A stretch of DNA of 13,349 nucleotides from Larix sibirica (taxonomy: Eukaryota > Streptophyta > Pinopsida > Pinales > Pinaceae), in the NCBI GenBank assembly GCA_004151065.3, contig NWUY0300016784.1, positions 33,827 through 47,175 of the forward strand, given 5' to 3'. Position 1 is the stretch's first letter, and every line of letters begins with the position of its first letter. A program made the translations under genes and the position numbers. This document shows positions 1-8,484 of this stretch, one piece after another. The notes below the pieces were generated by a model. It was not told the DNA's origin, ran no database searches, and worked only from the letters and a program-made list of their open reading frames with translations.

Positions 1-240
1 TTCCTGAGAATTTAGCGTTGAGGTCCCTCAACACTGGCCCTTCTAAATCCTCGTAACTGTTCAACAAAACCAGAGAAGCCTGTAACGTGTCCTGCCCTGC
101 CTTCAATAAGTATTGAAAGATGATATCGGAGGAGTCTGTTACTGTCAAGAAGGTGGGCAGATCTTTGAGGCGCAGTGCCGTCATTTCTGGAATACACGAG
201 ATGAGGTCGTTCTTGGATTGATCATGGATCTCTTTCTGGT
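1..240 (-). CDS. UDP-glycosyltransferase, exon 2 (partial, runs off window)
   Basis: This continues exon 1 in frame: the G left over from exon 1 plus the first two bases, AC, make an Asp codon. About 80 codons follow without a stop. Family landmarks are ISCIPEMTALRLKDLPTFL (the usual CIPG...LRLRDLPSF region), then DSSDIIFQYLLKAGQ, then ASLVLLNSYEDLEGPVL (the usual LNTFDELE region). This is the end of the N-terminal domain. The linker, the C-terminal UDP-sugar binding domain and its PSPG box must lie beyond position 1, so integrity of the whole gene and the sugar donor cannot be judged. UGTs are usually about 450-490 residues, and about half is present here. Confidence 0.9.
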
Positions 241-601
241 CTGTTCAAACAGTTAATAACCAACGATTAGCACACAAAAATTATACTATTTACTTTTTGG
301 GGTGACTGGATAGTGCTCGGAAATGAAGTTATCAATCGGTTATCTGTTAACAGAACATTGGTTGCGTAGTTACAACTTCAATACACAATGCTATATTTTG
401 GCATCACAAAGCAATTGATAAAAGTATAAGCACTAACATACGACTGACTATAAAAATTTATTAGTTGCTATCAAACACGATTGATTGATCTTATGAAGGA
501 CTCATTCCTCGTTTCTTGGAGTAATAATAATGAAGCAATCATTTAGTTTGAAATTTTCCTGGCTTACGCCAATAATTGAAAATTCGAGTAAAACTGCATA
601 C
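241..601 (-). other. Intron of the UDP-glycosyltransferase gene
   Basis: This is a 361-bp AT-rich phase 1 intron. On the minus strand it begins GTATGC at 601 and ends GTTTGAACAG at 241. Splicing here joins two frames that both match the family, which is strong support for the boundaries. An alternative AG five bases further on (ACCAG) would break the frame. No feature was seen inside it. Confidence 0.85.
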
Positions 602-1085
602 CTTTAATGGGAATGTAACCTTGATCCACGAGCAAAGGCATATGGAAATATGCAGAGAAACCGCAAGCACTAGGTGTCCAGAAGGAAACCCAGGGAACCT
701 CAAATTTGTCTGCAATCTGCTTCATAATACTAGAGAAGGCGCCATCTGCAACTATGAACGAGATTGGAGGAACGTTACTGGCCGAATGCTTTATATTTTC
801 AAGAATTCTTTCCACGCTGGGAGGGCCATGTTTCCTGAGGGAGTCGCAGAGTTCGGGAAGATTGAGGGTGCGACCGTGATCAGGTGGAAGGCCATCGGGA
901 GAGCGCTCGAATCTGATCTCATCAGTAGACTTGGGATTGAGGCGTCGGTGGTTGAAATCTGTGTTAAGAAAGGTGACTAGGACATTTCTAGAGATTAAAA
1001 CATGGGCCAGCTGCATCATGGGATTTATGTGACCCTGTTCAGGCCAGGGGAATAGCAGTGCATGGGATTTTATACGTTCCATCAT
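602..1085 (-). CDS. UDP-glycosyltransferase, exon 1 (N-terminal acceptor domain)
   Basis: Family 1 plant glycosyltransferases (UGT) move a sugar from a UDP-sugar to a small acceptor in the cytosol. The exon encodes 161 residues from the first in-frame ATG (1085); a second ATG directly follows at 1082 and starts the family-typical MERIKSHALLFPWPEQGHI. Counting from 1085, the catalytic His is His19 in QGHINPM, and its expected Asp partner is Asp114 in IVADGAFS. The FWTPSACGFSAYFHMPLL stretch and DGLPPDHG are also typical, and most resemble UGT85-like enzymes. The frame is clean, with no stops or shifts. The exon ends after a lysine codon plus one base at a GTATGC donor, so it is phase 1. Its acceptor cannot be told from sequence. 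The family call is secure; the subfamily is inference. Confidence 0.92.
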
Positions 1086-1160
1086 TAGAAACACAAGCAA
1101 AAGCCGAAATGAGGTTCGGCGTATTTGAATTAGAATCGCTTGGTTTCCAGAAATGATGAG

Positions 1161-1169
1161 TATTTATAG
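1161..1169 (-). promoter_or_regulatory. TATA box of the glycosyltransferase gene
   Basis: The minus strand reads CTATAAATA, 76 bases upstream of the first in-frame ATG (1085). With the usual 25-35 base spacing, transcription would begin near 1130-1138, giving a 5' leader of about 45-55 bases. The motif is seen directly; its use is inference. Confidence 0.55.
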
Positions 1170-1416
1170 GATTTAGCAGTTTATAGAATGCGGGCTGAAG
1201 TTGCAGTAAAAAATGGCGGAAATAGTAATACGTGTGTAAAGATGAGATAGGGAAATATGAATCAAACCCGATCCGATTATGTTTGGTTCTAAAAGGGATT
1301 CGCCGCCTTGGGACCATTTCAATAAATATATATGGAACGTCTCTATAAGGTTGCAATGCCATCTTTTCCCCATGTATCGTTAATGAATTTTATAAATCAA
1401 AATATGAAAAAAAAGC
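1170..1416. other. Upstream flank of the glycosyltransferase gene
   Basis: This is the probable promoter-proximal flank. Short open frames exist on the minus strand but match nothing I recognise and overlap one another. I see no further motif that I can support. Confidence 0.4.
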
Positions 1417-1614
1417 TCAATTTTTTATTTAATATTAATATGTTAAGAGATTCTATCGATGCTTCTTTGTCGTCTGAATGTCATAATTTTCTAATATAAA
1501 TATGTGTCTTTTCAATTTTTTATTTAATATGAATATGTTAAAAGATTCTATCGATGCTTCTTTGTAATTTTTTTTACAAACATCATAAATTCATAATATA
1601 AATATGTTATCTTT
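1417..1614. repeat. 95-bp tandem duplication, AT-rich
   Basis: Two diverged copies lie head to tail, starting at 1417 and 1512. Both contain TTTTTTATTTAATAT, then ATTCTATCGATGCTTCTTTG, and both end near AATATAAATATGT. The second copy carries small insertions, including a longer T run. It lies about 330-530 bp upstream of the glycosyltransferase ATG. Confidence 0.8.
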
Positions 1615-1959
1615 TATATATAAAAGTTGACCTTGTTATTTGGTTTTGGAATGTAGCAAACCCCAGATTCAACCTAGGTTTAATGATATAAATATGTTAA
1701 AGCCTTCAAAATATTCAACACTCTTAAACTCAGAGAGAGAGAGTTGGGTGAAGCTTGCCTCTATTCTTATATCTATTTTTATCGAGCAAATAGTCAACCG
1801 GTAAATCTATCTAATCCCACCAACGGGCCACCGTATCTTAAAAAAAATAAAAAATAAAATAAAAACTCTTGCTTCTATTCTTAGTTATCATAAGAGCTTT
1901 GTGAAGCTTCCTTCAATATTTTTAAAGGAATTTGTAGAGAAATGACGTGGTTTTATATA
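1615..1959. other. AT-rich intergenic stretch
   Basis: No gene is seen. It holds a short GA run (about 1731-1742) and an A-rich low-complexity tract (about 1839-1865). Confidence 0.5.
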
Positions 1960-2392
1960 AATTTTAAAGGGATTGTAGATTTATTGTGATGTATTGTTAA
2001 GGTAGTGAGATTTAATTCCAATCATGTGATTAATCTATAGATGGGAGTTGGTAATGGTACTAATACAAAAGCATAACTCTTAGGGTTATGGGGATTACTT
2101 TGGTTTGCTAAGAAAATAAAGTTTACCTCTATGTAGATCGTTGGAGACTCAAAAACAATCATTTATTGGGCAAAGAGAGACATATCTTTCACTCTTTAAG
2201 TCTGGAACACTAGATGTAACGAGTTAAAAATCTGATTTCTGAGTTTGATAATTTTTCTTTCAAACATATCTAGGGAGTACAATGAAGGAGCATACAAGCT
2301 TTCTAGCCATTGGAATTATGGATGACAACATTTTTTTGAAGAATCCAGAGATCTTGGACAATGGTAGTCTAAGAATTTTTCCTGAAGTTTAA
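1960..2392 (+). pseudogene. Retroelement RNase H domain, decayed (LINE-type)
   Basis: A retroelement RNase H-like domain, which normally removes the RNA strand of an RNA-DNA hybrid, can be read in one main frame with several stops. Seen in order: GVGNGTNTKA, a stop, LLGLWGLLWFAKK, then IVGDSKTII (the GDS motif with the catalytic Asp at 2146-2148), then VWNTRCNELK, and after a frameshift SREYNEGAYKLSSH. In intact relatives the first stop (2074-2076) lies where the catalytic Glu of the AEL motif sits, and the last catalytic Asp (ADKLS) is here Tyr. The frame ends at 2390-2392. It cannot be active. This domain typically ends plant LINE polyproteins, but no reverse transcriptase is visible upstream, so the parent element is inference. 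Confidence 0.72.
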
Positions 2393-3149
2393 TTAGTTTC
2401 TATCTTGAAAGAAGTGTTTAGAATATATGTTAGAAGTTTTAAAAGCTACTGTGGGATGTTTCTCATTTTTGGAACTAAGACATAGTGTTCTTTGAGCCTG
2501 ACACTATAGGAGGTCAAAAGAATAATGATAGCTGGATTGGAGTTTTTTTATGTAGTTCTTGGATCTGAGAAGAGATCTATCTTCTCTCTATTTAGATGTA
2601 TGTTCTCACACTACTTTTGTTTTAATATATATTTTTTTTTTGGTGTGAAAAAAAAGTGTGGTTGAGTTAATTTTTTTTTTTAAAGTATGATGTTAATTCA
2701 TTTGCAATTTCTTGATTTGATTCTAAAGTTTTCATTTCAAAGAAACTTAGAGGCTTAATGATTCAGTATCTAGTTGTGATATATCCATATATATTTCCCT
2801 CATGTAGAAAATATATACAACAATATTACCTTATCCTAGATCTTAATGTAAATTTGGAGATACTTTGACTTTTGTTGAAATTCATGCATTGTAGAGTGAA
2901 ACTGCAAATCTAGTGATCATATCACTCTTGAAAACCAATATCACTAAGGCCTAGAAAGGAGATCCACAACATTTTAAATCAAAGGGATTGTTATGTGACC
3001 TAAAATTGGCTTGACATAGATAAGCGCAATCCCATGGTCTAAAAGTGCCAAGTGAAAGAGGCATATTTACAAAATTCCTTATTACACTACTTGGTAACAG
3101 TAAGGACATTGATGTGAAGCATTAGGGTAGTCTCATCAGTTTTATCTTC
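2393..3149. other. Intergenic, no recognisable feature
   Basis: All six frames are heavily broken. T-rich runs occur near 2630-2680. It may be decayed 3' sequence of the RNase H element and further degraded gypsy sequence, but I recognise no domain. Confidence 0.4.
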
Positions 3150-4201
3150 TAAGAGTGGATATGTGTATGTAAAACTGGCAACTCTGAACACTAATATGTG
3201 GCATGACCAAGGGCGTCACACACAATGCATGGCATAGGGTTTTTGAAAATTGCATGGGTAGGAAATTTCACAACTGTGCCTAAGGAAAGTTGTGATGCCA
3301 TATTTTTTATCTTGTCACCAACCTTGTTCTTGGAGGAAGGCTAAGTGGAGGGAGTGGCCTCCTTCCTAAGCGTGGGTGGTAGTGCATTGGAAGTATTGAT
3401 TGGTTCAATAGGTTTTAAGATGACCTATGGGGTGAGAGGTGGGTTTGTTGGAGTGATATACCAAATAGGTATCCCTAGAGTCATCACTAAAAGGTTAGGA
3501 GTGGCCATCACCATGGTTTCAATAACTCTAAGCGGTGAACAGAGATACACGACTTGACGCATCGGTGTTCTCACCCATGGGTGTCCTATTAATGGGGTAG
3601 AACAAAGGTATGCCTATGATTGAGATGAGGTTTTCTTATCTATGATAGTGCAAAACTTTGAGATATCACTTTTGAAGTAAGGGGAGGGGGTCCTAAAAAG
3701 GTTCAAATAAGGGATGTGTCTTGAAAAACCCAAAAATCGACATTGGTGAATGATGGTATATAGAGGTTTCCTTCAACCATAGGTAATACATGGTCTAGAC
3801 AAGTGGACTCGTTGGGACAATAATAGGTAAGTTTATCAAGCATGATGATAGTCCCTTCCTAGGGGAACATCATGAGTCTAAACATTATGGAGGAAACTTT
3901 TCATAGATTACATGTATCTACTACCAAGGAGAAGGTTGTGATCTAACTAGCTGTTGACAACCTCAATGTCTATCAAGACCTTATTCCTAGCCAGTTGGAT
4001 AAGGATGTTTTGAAGAAGACCTTGTGGCTAAGCAACATGATCATTGTACATGTGTAGAATCATAAGGGTTGGAACTAAGTCGAGAAAATCATATTTCTTC
4101 TAAACATGAGTGGACATGACATGTATGGAGGCATCTTCATGGATGATACATAAATGAATAGTCAAATTCTTGATGGCAACTACGAGCTGAAATGAAACCA
4201 A
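3150..4201 (-). pseudogene. Ty3/gypsy protease region plus CCHC zinc knuckle, decayed
   Basis: Read on the minus strand, 4201 to about 3905 gives a retropepsin-like region: FQLVVAIKNLTIHLCIIHE, with the expected active-site segment at 4147-4127 (IIHEDAS), then LVPTLMILHMYNDHVA and IQLARNKVLIDIEVVN, then LDHNLLLGSRYM at 3946-3911, the place of the family's YNLLLGRSW motif. A frameshift near 3905 moves to a second frame, which continues with MFRLMMFP and then a proline-rich linker (for example ITPTNPPLTP and NALPPTLRKEATP) to a CCHC motif at 3229-3188 (CIVCDALGHATY, stop, C). The second frame holds about six stops but, as far as I can follow it by eye, no clear further frameshift over about 235 codons. 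The plus-strand frame at 3345-3557 is a shadow of it. The protease match is to plant gypsy elements known to me; the zinc knuckle is seen directly. Confidence 0.7.
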
Positions 4202-4228
4202 ATAAGGAATTCTTTTCTAGGGGAACAA

Positions 4229-6250
4229 AGAGATGGATCAATCAACCATGTCTCCAACATAGAGTTTTCAGCAAGGATGTGCATAGGGAAGGGCTATCCA
4301 ATCCTTTCTCAAGCATAATATTATTTTCTATGGTATCACTGAGAAGGGTCAAGTGATCCTTCCTCCAACATAGTATTTTCATGGAGGGGGGAGCATGAAG
4401 AAGAATCAACCAAACGTTCCTTGAGGATTTCATTCATGTTAGACATTTTTCAGTGGAAGGGACAACCTACCCTTCCTCAAGAATAAAGTTTCCGTAGAGG
4501 GATACCTTCGTGAAGGTTCAATTGATGCTTTCTCAAGCATTGTATTCACATCAAGCGATAGTTTGGGAAAGGGTTGATCAACCATTCCTCAAGCATAATA
4601 TTTTTTATGGGGGTTATGGTGAATGGTTGGATTACCCTTCCTCGAGCATAGTGTTCTATTTGATAGAGAGCTTAAGAAGGATCTATGAACTCTTACTCAA
4701 GCATGGTATTGACATTGCAAAGGATGCAAGGGAATGTTAGTTGGCCATTGTTGAACCACAGTATTCATTTCAAGGGGGTGTCTTATCCCTTAATGTGAAT
4801 GTGATAATTGAGGAAGGTGAACCAACCCTTATCTAGCATGTTATTTTCATTATGGGTGGCATGGTGAAGTATTACATGACCCTTCCTCAAGCATATTATT
4901 CTCATCGATTGAGATCAACATGGGGAAGGGTCTACCCAGTCTTCCTTGAGTACAATATTGATGTCATAGAAGGTGACAAGAAAATTATTTCCAACCATTA
5001 GAGAACCAAAATATTTGAATTGAGAGGATGCCAAGAAAAGGGTTGATCAACCCTTCCTTAAGCATACTTTTGATGTTATAAAGGATGTTGTTGAAATGTT
5101 AGCCAACCATTTCTTAAGAAAAATATTTATGTCAAGGGGATTCCCTAGGAACGATTGACCAACCCTTCCTTAACCATAGTATCATCTTTCTAGGAGGCAT
5201 AGTGAAAGGATAGGCAACTATTCCTAAAGCATAATATTCTAATCGATGAAGAGCCTAAGAAATGATTAAATGACCCTTCCTTAAGCATAGTATTGACATC
5301 GTGAAGGATGTAAGGTAAATTATGTCAATCAACCATTTCTCAGCCATAGTATTCACATTGAGGGGGTTCCTAGAGAAGGTTCAATCGACCATTCATTGAG
5401 AATGCTATTAACATTATGGATGTTCATAGGGAATGACCAATCAATCCTTTCTTGAGAAATTTATTATCATCTATAGGATCATCAAGAAGACTCAGACAAG
5501 CATTCCTTCAACATAGTATAATTCCCATGGATTGGAAGCATGGAGAAGGGTCAAATAACCCTTTGTGAATGATAGTATTCATGTCATAGGGTGTCTAGTT
5601 TAATGGAAAACCAACCCTTAATAATAGTATCAGTGTTGAAGAGTATGTAAGGTAAGTGTTTATTGAACCTTTCTAAATAATATAATCTACATCTAGGGGA
5701 GAATGGGGAAGGGTTCATTGATCCTTATTTAAGCATATAATTCTCATTGATGCATAGTTTGGTGAAGGCTTGGTCGACACTTCCTTGATCATAGTATTCA
5801 TGTTGTGGGATATCCTAGGGAAGGGTTGACTTAACCTTCCTCAATTATAGTATTTTTATTGTGGGACGCATGGTTATTGGTTGGTTGACACTTCCTCAAG
5901 CATATGATTCTCATCGATAAAGATCACGTGGAAGGTTCCAATGAACCTTCCTTGAGCATAGTGTTGACGTCACAGAGGATGCTAAGAAAGTGTTAACTAA
6001 ATATTCTAAACCATAATATTCGCATCAACGGGTTCTCAAGGAAGTTTCAACCCACCCTTCCTTGAAAACACTATTCACATCACACAGGATGTTGGGGGAA
6101 TGTCCATTGAACATTTCTAAATCATAATATTCGCACCAAGGGGGTTCTCGTTTAATGGTTGATTGACCCTTCCTTGAGAATAATATTATCATTTAAGGTG
6201 ATTGCAAGGAATGTTCAAAAAACCTTTTCTTAAGCATAACATTCACCTTT
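4229..6250. repeat. Degenerate minisatellite, about 36 units of about 56 bp
   Basis: Every 53-60 bases a core like ACCCTTCCTCAAGCATAGTA recurs, for instance near 4591, 4644, 4699, 4834, 4889, 5227 and 5898. Between cores, four unit types can be told apart by what follows: TATTGACATCGTGAAGGATG (X), TATTCACATCAAGGGGGTTC (Y), ATTATGGGTGGCATGGTGAA (Z) and ATTCTCATCGATGAAGAGC (W). They often follow the order X-Y-Z-W, giving a higher-order period of about 225 bp. Units commonly end with GGAAGGGTT and begin with an inverted form, AACCCTTCC, so each junction can fold back. Open frames inside (4242-4433, 4510-4740) are chance frames in the repeat. Confidence 0.85.
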
Positions 6251-6620
6251 AGAAATTTATAAATTTATGGATTTGTTCCCTTATTTCTATTATATCCCCT
6301 CTATTTCACTAAAAAGTGTATTTCCACATTGGTCGAACACCTTAATCAATTGCTCACACAAATAGATCATAGATCAACACAAAAATACTTTTACATGGTT
6401 AAAAACCTAGAGAGGGAAATAGTCCACAACCATTGTGAAATAGCTAGCCGAGGCAATATATTAATGCAAAAGGAAAATTAATTTAGATATGAGTTTCTTA
6501 AAATCAATCATCAAGAAAATGACCCTCCATTCTCTTTAAATAAATATCCTAGCACTTCAAGAATGTGATCCTAAATAATATTTATGATGAAGTGCATCTA
6601 TAACTCAATGTGTTTTCTTT
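6251..6620. other. AT-rich spacer after the minisatellite
   Basis: No gene or domain is seen. The minisatellite periodicity stops near 6250. Confidence 0.4.
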
Positions 6621-6692
6621 GTTGATGTTGAAATATATCTTTTGTGATCCTTATGTGTTGACGTTGAAATATATCTTTTGTGATCCTTATGA
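6621..6692. repeat. 36-bp tandem duplication
   Basis: Two adjacent 36-bp units (6621-6656 and 6657-6692) share GTTGAAATATATCTTTTGTG and TGATCCTTATG. They differ at one internal base (T against C) and at the last base. Confidence 0.9.
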
Positions 6693-6726
6693 CACACTGA
6701 ACACTAAATGGTACTCACATGTTATT

Positions 6727-6969
6727 CTAGAATCCAAACTTTGAAAGGATCTCTTGAAGCCATATGGCTTCTTGACTTGCATTAACTATGGATGGATACT
6801 CCACTTTTGCTAAAGAAAGACTAAAAACACATAAATATTAACCTAATATAACTAGAATCCAAACTCTCAAAGTATCTCTTGAAGCCATATGGCTTCTTAA
6901 CTTGCATTAAGAATAGATGGATATTGGACACTTTTTCTAAAGAAAAAGTAAAAACACATAAATATTAAA
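6727..6969. repeat. About 120-bp tandem duplication with an internal palindrome
   Basis: Diverged units start at 6727 and 6852, both with CTAGAATCCAAACT and both ending with AAAAACACATAAATATTAA. Each holds the perfect 16-bp palindrome GAAGCCATATGGCTTC (6756-6771 and 6881-6896), which is unchanged although the surrounding sequence has diverged. Confidence 0.88.
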
Positions 6970-7698
6970 CTAGGATAATTACATAACTTGTTTTTTTTAA
7001 GTTTGATATGCTTTCAAATTGAATGGAAATTTAACTGTATTATAGTAAATATTTGAAATTATATTTTTAATATGAGTGTACTCAATACATTCTCTCAATG
7101 CACTCAATGAGAAGTGAATTTCATTTTCAATCTTTTTAATTTCACAAAAATCGACAAAATTCTTTCATCCAACCATCATAATATGGCCACCAGCCTAATT
7201 TAGGGACAATTGTATCAAAAACCTAAATGAGAGGGTGTGTGAAGTTGTGCAGTCTACACACATTCAGATCTTGTATACCTGAGATCTATTGTGTACGGGT
7301 ATCAAGGATTTGCTGCTATGGCAGAAATAAATCCACTGGGTCGGAGGTATTTTGTTGTTGAGCTCGTGGAAATCAACGGGAAATAAGTATTCCAAAGAAA
7401 GATCAGTGTGCAACCAGATTGGAATGTGGCAATGGTGATCTAAATTTCTGCATATGGTAAGCAAATTGTGCTGGTGAAGGACGACGATGAGTCAATCCAG
7501 CTGACATTTTAATCTTTATTTCCATTCTCTCTCAAAGGAAAGGATTGCTTGATTTCATAACGGCACATCAAGGTTGACAGAGATTGGCGAATATACTTCT
7601 TGGCAATTCAAACCTGGATGGTGGTACCCATGAACATAATCAATCGATGGCAGATTAAATCATGACGCGTTATTTTTTTTCATTAACGTGAGGTTCTA
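6970..7698. other. Intergenic, unassigned; richer in GC at about 7260-7500
   Basis: The part at about 7260-7500 is visibly less AT-rich than its surroundings and reads passably on the plus strand from the ATG at 7319 (RRYFVVELVEINGK, stop, VFQRKISVQPDWNVAMVI, stop). It breaks about every 20 codons, which chance would also give. I recognise no family. A minus-strand frame of 66 codons (7264-7464) also matches nothing known to me. Confidence 0.3.
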
Positions 7699-7747
7699 CT
7701 AATTCTCACACCTCTTGGATAGAGCGGAGCATCTTGAGAATACGATG

Positions 7748-7876
7748 GTACAAGTTGAATTCCTGACGAATAAACCAGTTTTTTTTGAAGAATAAACCAG
7801 TTTTTTTAAAGTACAACCTTGAATTCCCAGTTTTTTGAAGAATAAACCAGTTTTTTTAAGTACAAGCTTGAATTCC
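7748..7876. repeat. Short tandem triplication inside the V-ATPase pseudogene
   Basis: GTACAAGCTTGAATTCC-like segments occur at 7748, 7811 and 7860, separated by GAAGAATAAACCAG and T-run blocks. The units are 63 and 49 bp. They lie at and just beyond the last recognisable V-ATPase codons, so the pseudogene's 3' part has been expanded by local duplication. Confidence 0.75.
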
Positions 7877-8180
7877 TTAAGCTCGTTGTGAGAACGCCGC
7901 AACTTTTCATCATTTGCGTTAGTTTCTATAAGTCCTGCTTCAAGTTCACTAAGATTTATCTCAAGGGCATCCAACTCAATATCTTGACATCAAGCAGACC
8001 TTGTAGGAGGCGGTCAACTAGCTTTATTCATTGGAACTCTAAAAAACAAATCACAATTTCCATGACATTTATCCAGATCGTTTCATCCGATTAGCATTTT
8101 TTTTTTAAAATGCACTATTGCCTACATTAAAGAACCTTCAATTGAAAAAGGCCAAGTTGGATAAGATACGGGATGCTCTC
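7837..8180 (-). pseudogene. V-type H+-ATPase subunit a (VHA-a), N-terminal fragment, decayed
   Basis: Subunit a is the large membrane subunit of the vacuolar proton pump's V0 sector; this fragment matches its cytosolic N-terminal region. From 8180 downwards: ESIPYLIQLGLFQLKVL (family YLGDLGLFQFKDLN), then after a frameshift NANRMKRSG, a stop and MSWKL (family KRCGEMARKL), then FFRVPMNKAS and PPPTRSA, then a well-kept run of about 46 codons: [46 protein letters not shown]. At least two frameshifts and several stops break it. No intron interrupts the roughly 115 codons, so a processed copy is possible (inference). A longer open frame runs on to 7699 through the local triplication but is unlike the family. 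The homology call is firm. Confidence 0.85.
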
Positions 8181-8254
8181 ATGTAAAAGTCAAGAGCCAT
8201 CATCAATGATGGTGTCCCCTTTTATTCCCATTTTTCTTTGCTTGTGATCTTACT

Positions 8255-8483
8255 ATGGTTTCTTCTTTAAATGATGATGGCAAGGATACAAATCTATCTC
8301 TCCTTATTCATTTTCCTCTAGTTGGGTTTATTGAACATGAACTTGTAACAACAATACCACTTTTTTATTGGTCTATACAATGTGCCAAGCACCTAGCTAT
8401 TTTATTGGAGATCTTGAAGATTAGCATTAAACACGTTTAGAATTATATACAGCCTCTTCTCTTTTGGCTCAAGTTTTAGAGAC
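8255..8483 (+). pseudogene. Ty1-copia polyprotein pseudogene, 5' piece cut at the N
   Basis: A 61-codon frame (8255-8440) reads SSLNDDGKDTNLSLLIHFP and then HELVTTIPLFYWSIQCAKHL. It resembles the integrase to reverse-transcriptase linker of plant copia elements. After a frameshift near 8445, LLAQVLET follows and stops dead at the N (8484). In the second copy the same frame continues with PEPEIFIKASSYPNCGS and onward into reverse transcriptase (12747-13349). The truncation here is therefore most simply a contig end. Confidence 0.65.
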
Positions 8484-8484
8484 N
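8484..8484. other. Single N between the two 4,491-bp copies
   Basis: This is the only ambiguous base seen in the window, exactly where copy 1 ends and copy 2 begins. It reads as a scaffold gap placeholder. Confidence 0.95.

Larger units (their letters stand above)
3993..8483. repeat. 4,491-bp near-identical direct repeat, copy 1
   Basis: This stretch recurs at 8485-12975 with a constant offset of 4,492 and no length change. Only three substitutions were noticed (positions 6777, 7787, 8453). It ends exactly at a lone N (8484). It contains the 5' end of the gypsy protease region, the minisatellite, two short tandem duplications, the V-ATPase pseudogene and the start of the copia pseudogene. 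It is probably an assembly duplication. Confidence 0.97.

Noticed and set aside
576-980. 134-codon plus-strand open frame
   Set aside because: It lies opposite exon 1 of the glycosyltransferase, whose minus-strand frame matches the family throughout. The plus-strand product matches nothing I know.
1039-1373. Two minus-strand open frames upstream of the UGT start
   Set aside because: They overlap each other and the TATA region, resemble no family, and are in the expected leader and promoter.
3330-3376. Possible hairpin GGAGGAAGGC..GCCTCCTTCC
   Set aside because: The arms pair only partly when reversed and complemented, so it is not a convincing stem.
3345-3557. 70-codon plus-strand open frame
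   Set aside because: It is a shadow of the minus-strand gypsy linker, which is proline-rich and therefore glycine-rich on the other strand.
4242-4740. Open frames of 63 and 76 codons, repeated at 8734-8925 and 9002-9232
   Set aside because: They lie wholly within the minisatellite. Their products have no recognisable domain, and the identical pair results from the long duplication.
4229-6250. CRISPR-like array
   Set aside because: The repeats are not constant, there are no unique spacers, and the setting is a plant nuclear genome. It is a diverged tandem repeat.
7319-7640. Plus-strand gene starting at ATG 7319
   Set aside because: It reads smoothly in parts, but stops occur about every 20 codons, as expected by chance. 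No family was recognised and no splice model rescued it.
7888-8094. 68-codon plus-strand open frame (again at 12380-12586)
   Set aside because: It is antisense to the V-ATPase pseudogene, whose minus-strand reading is clearly homologous.
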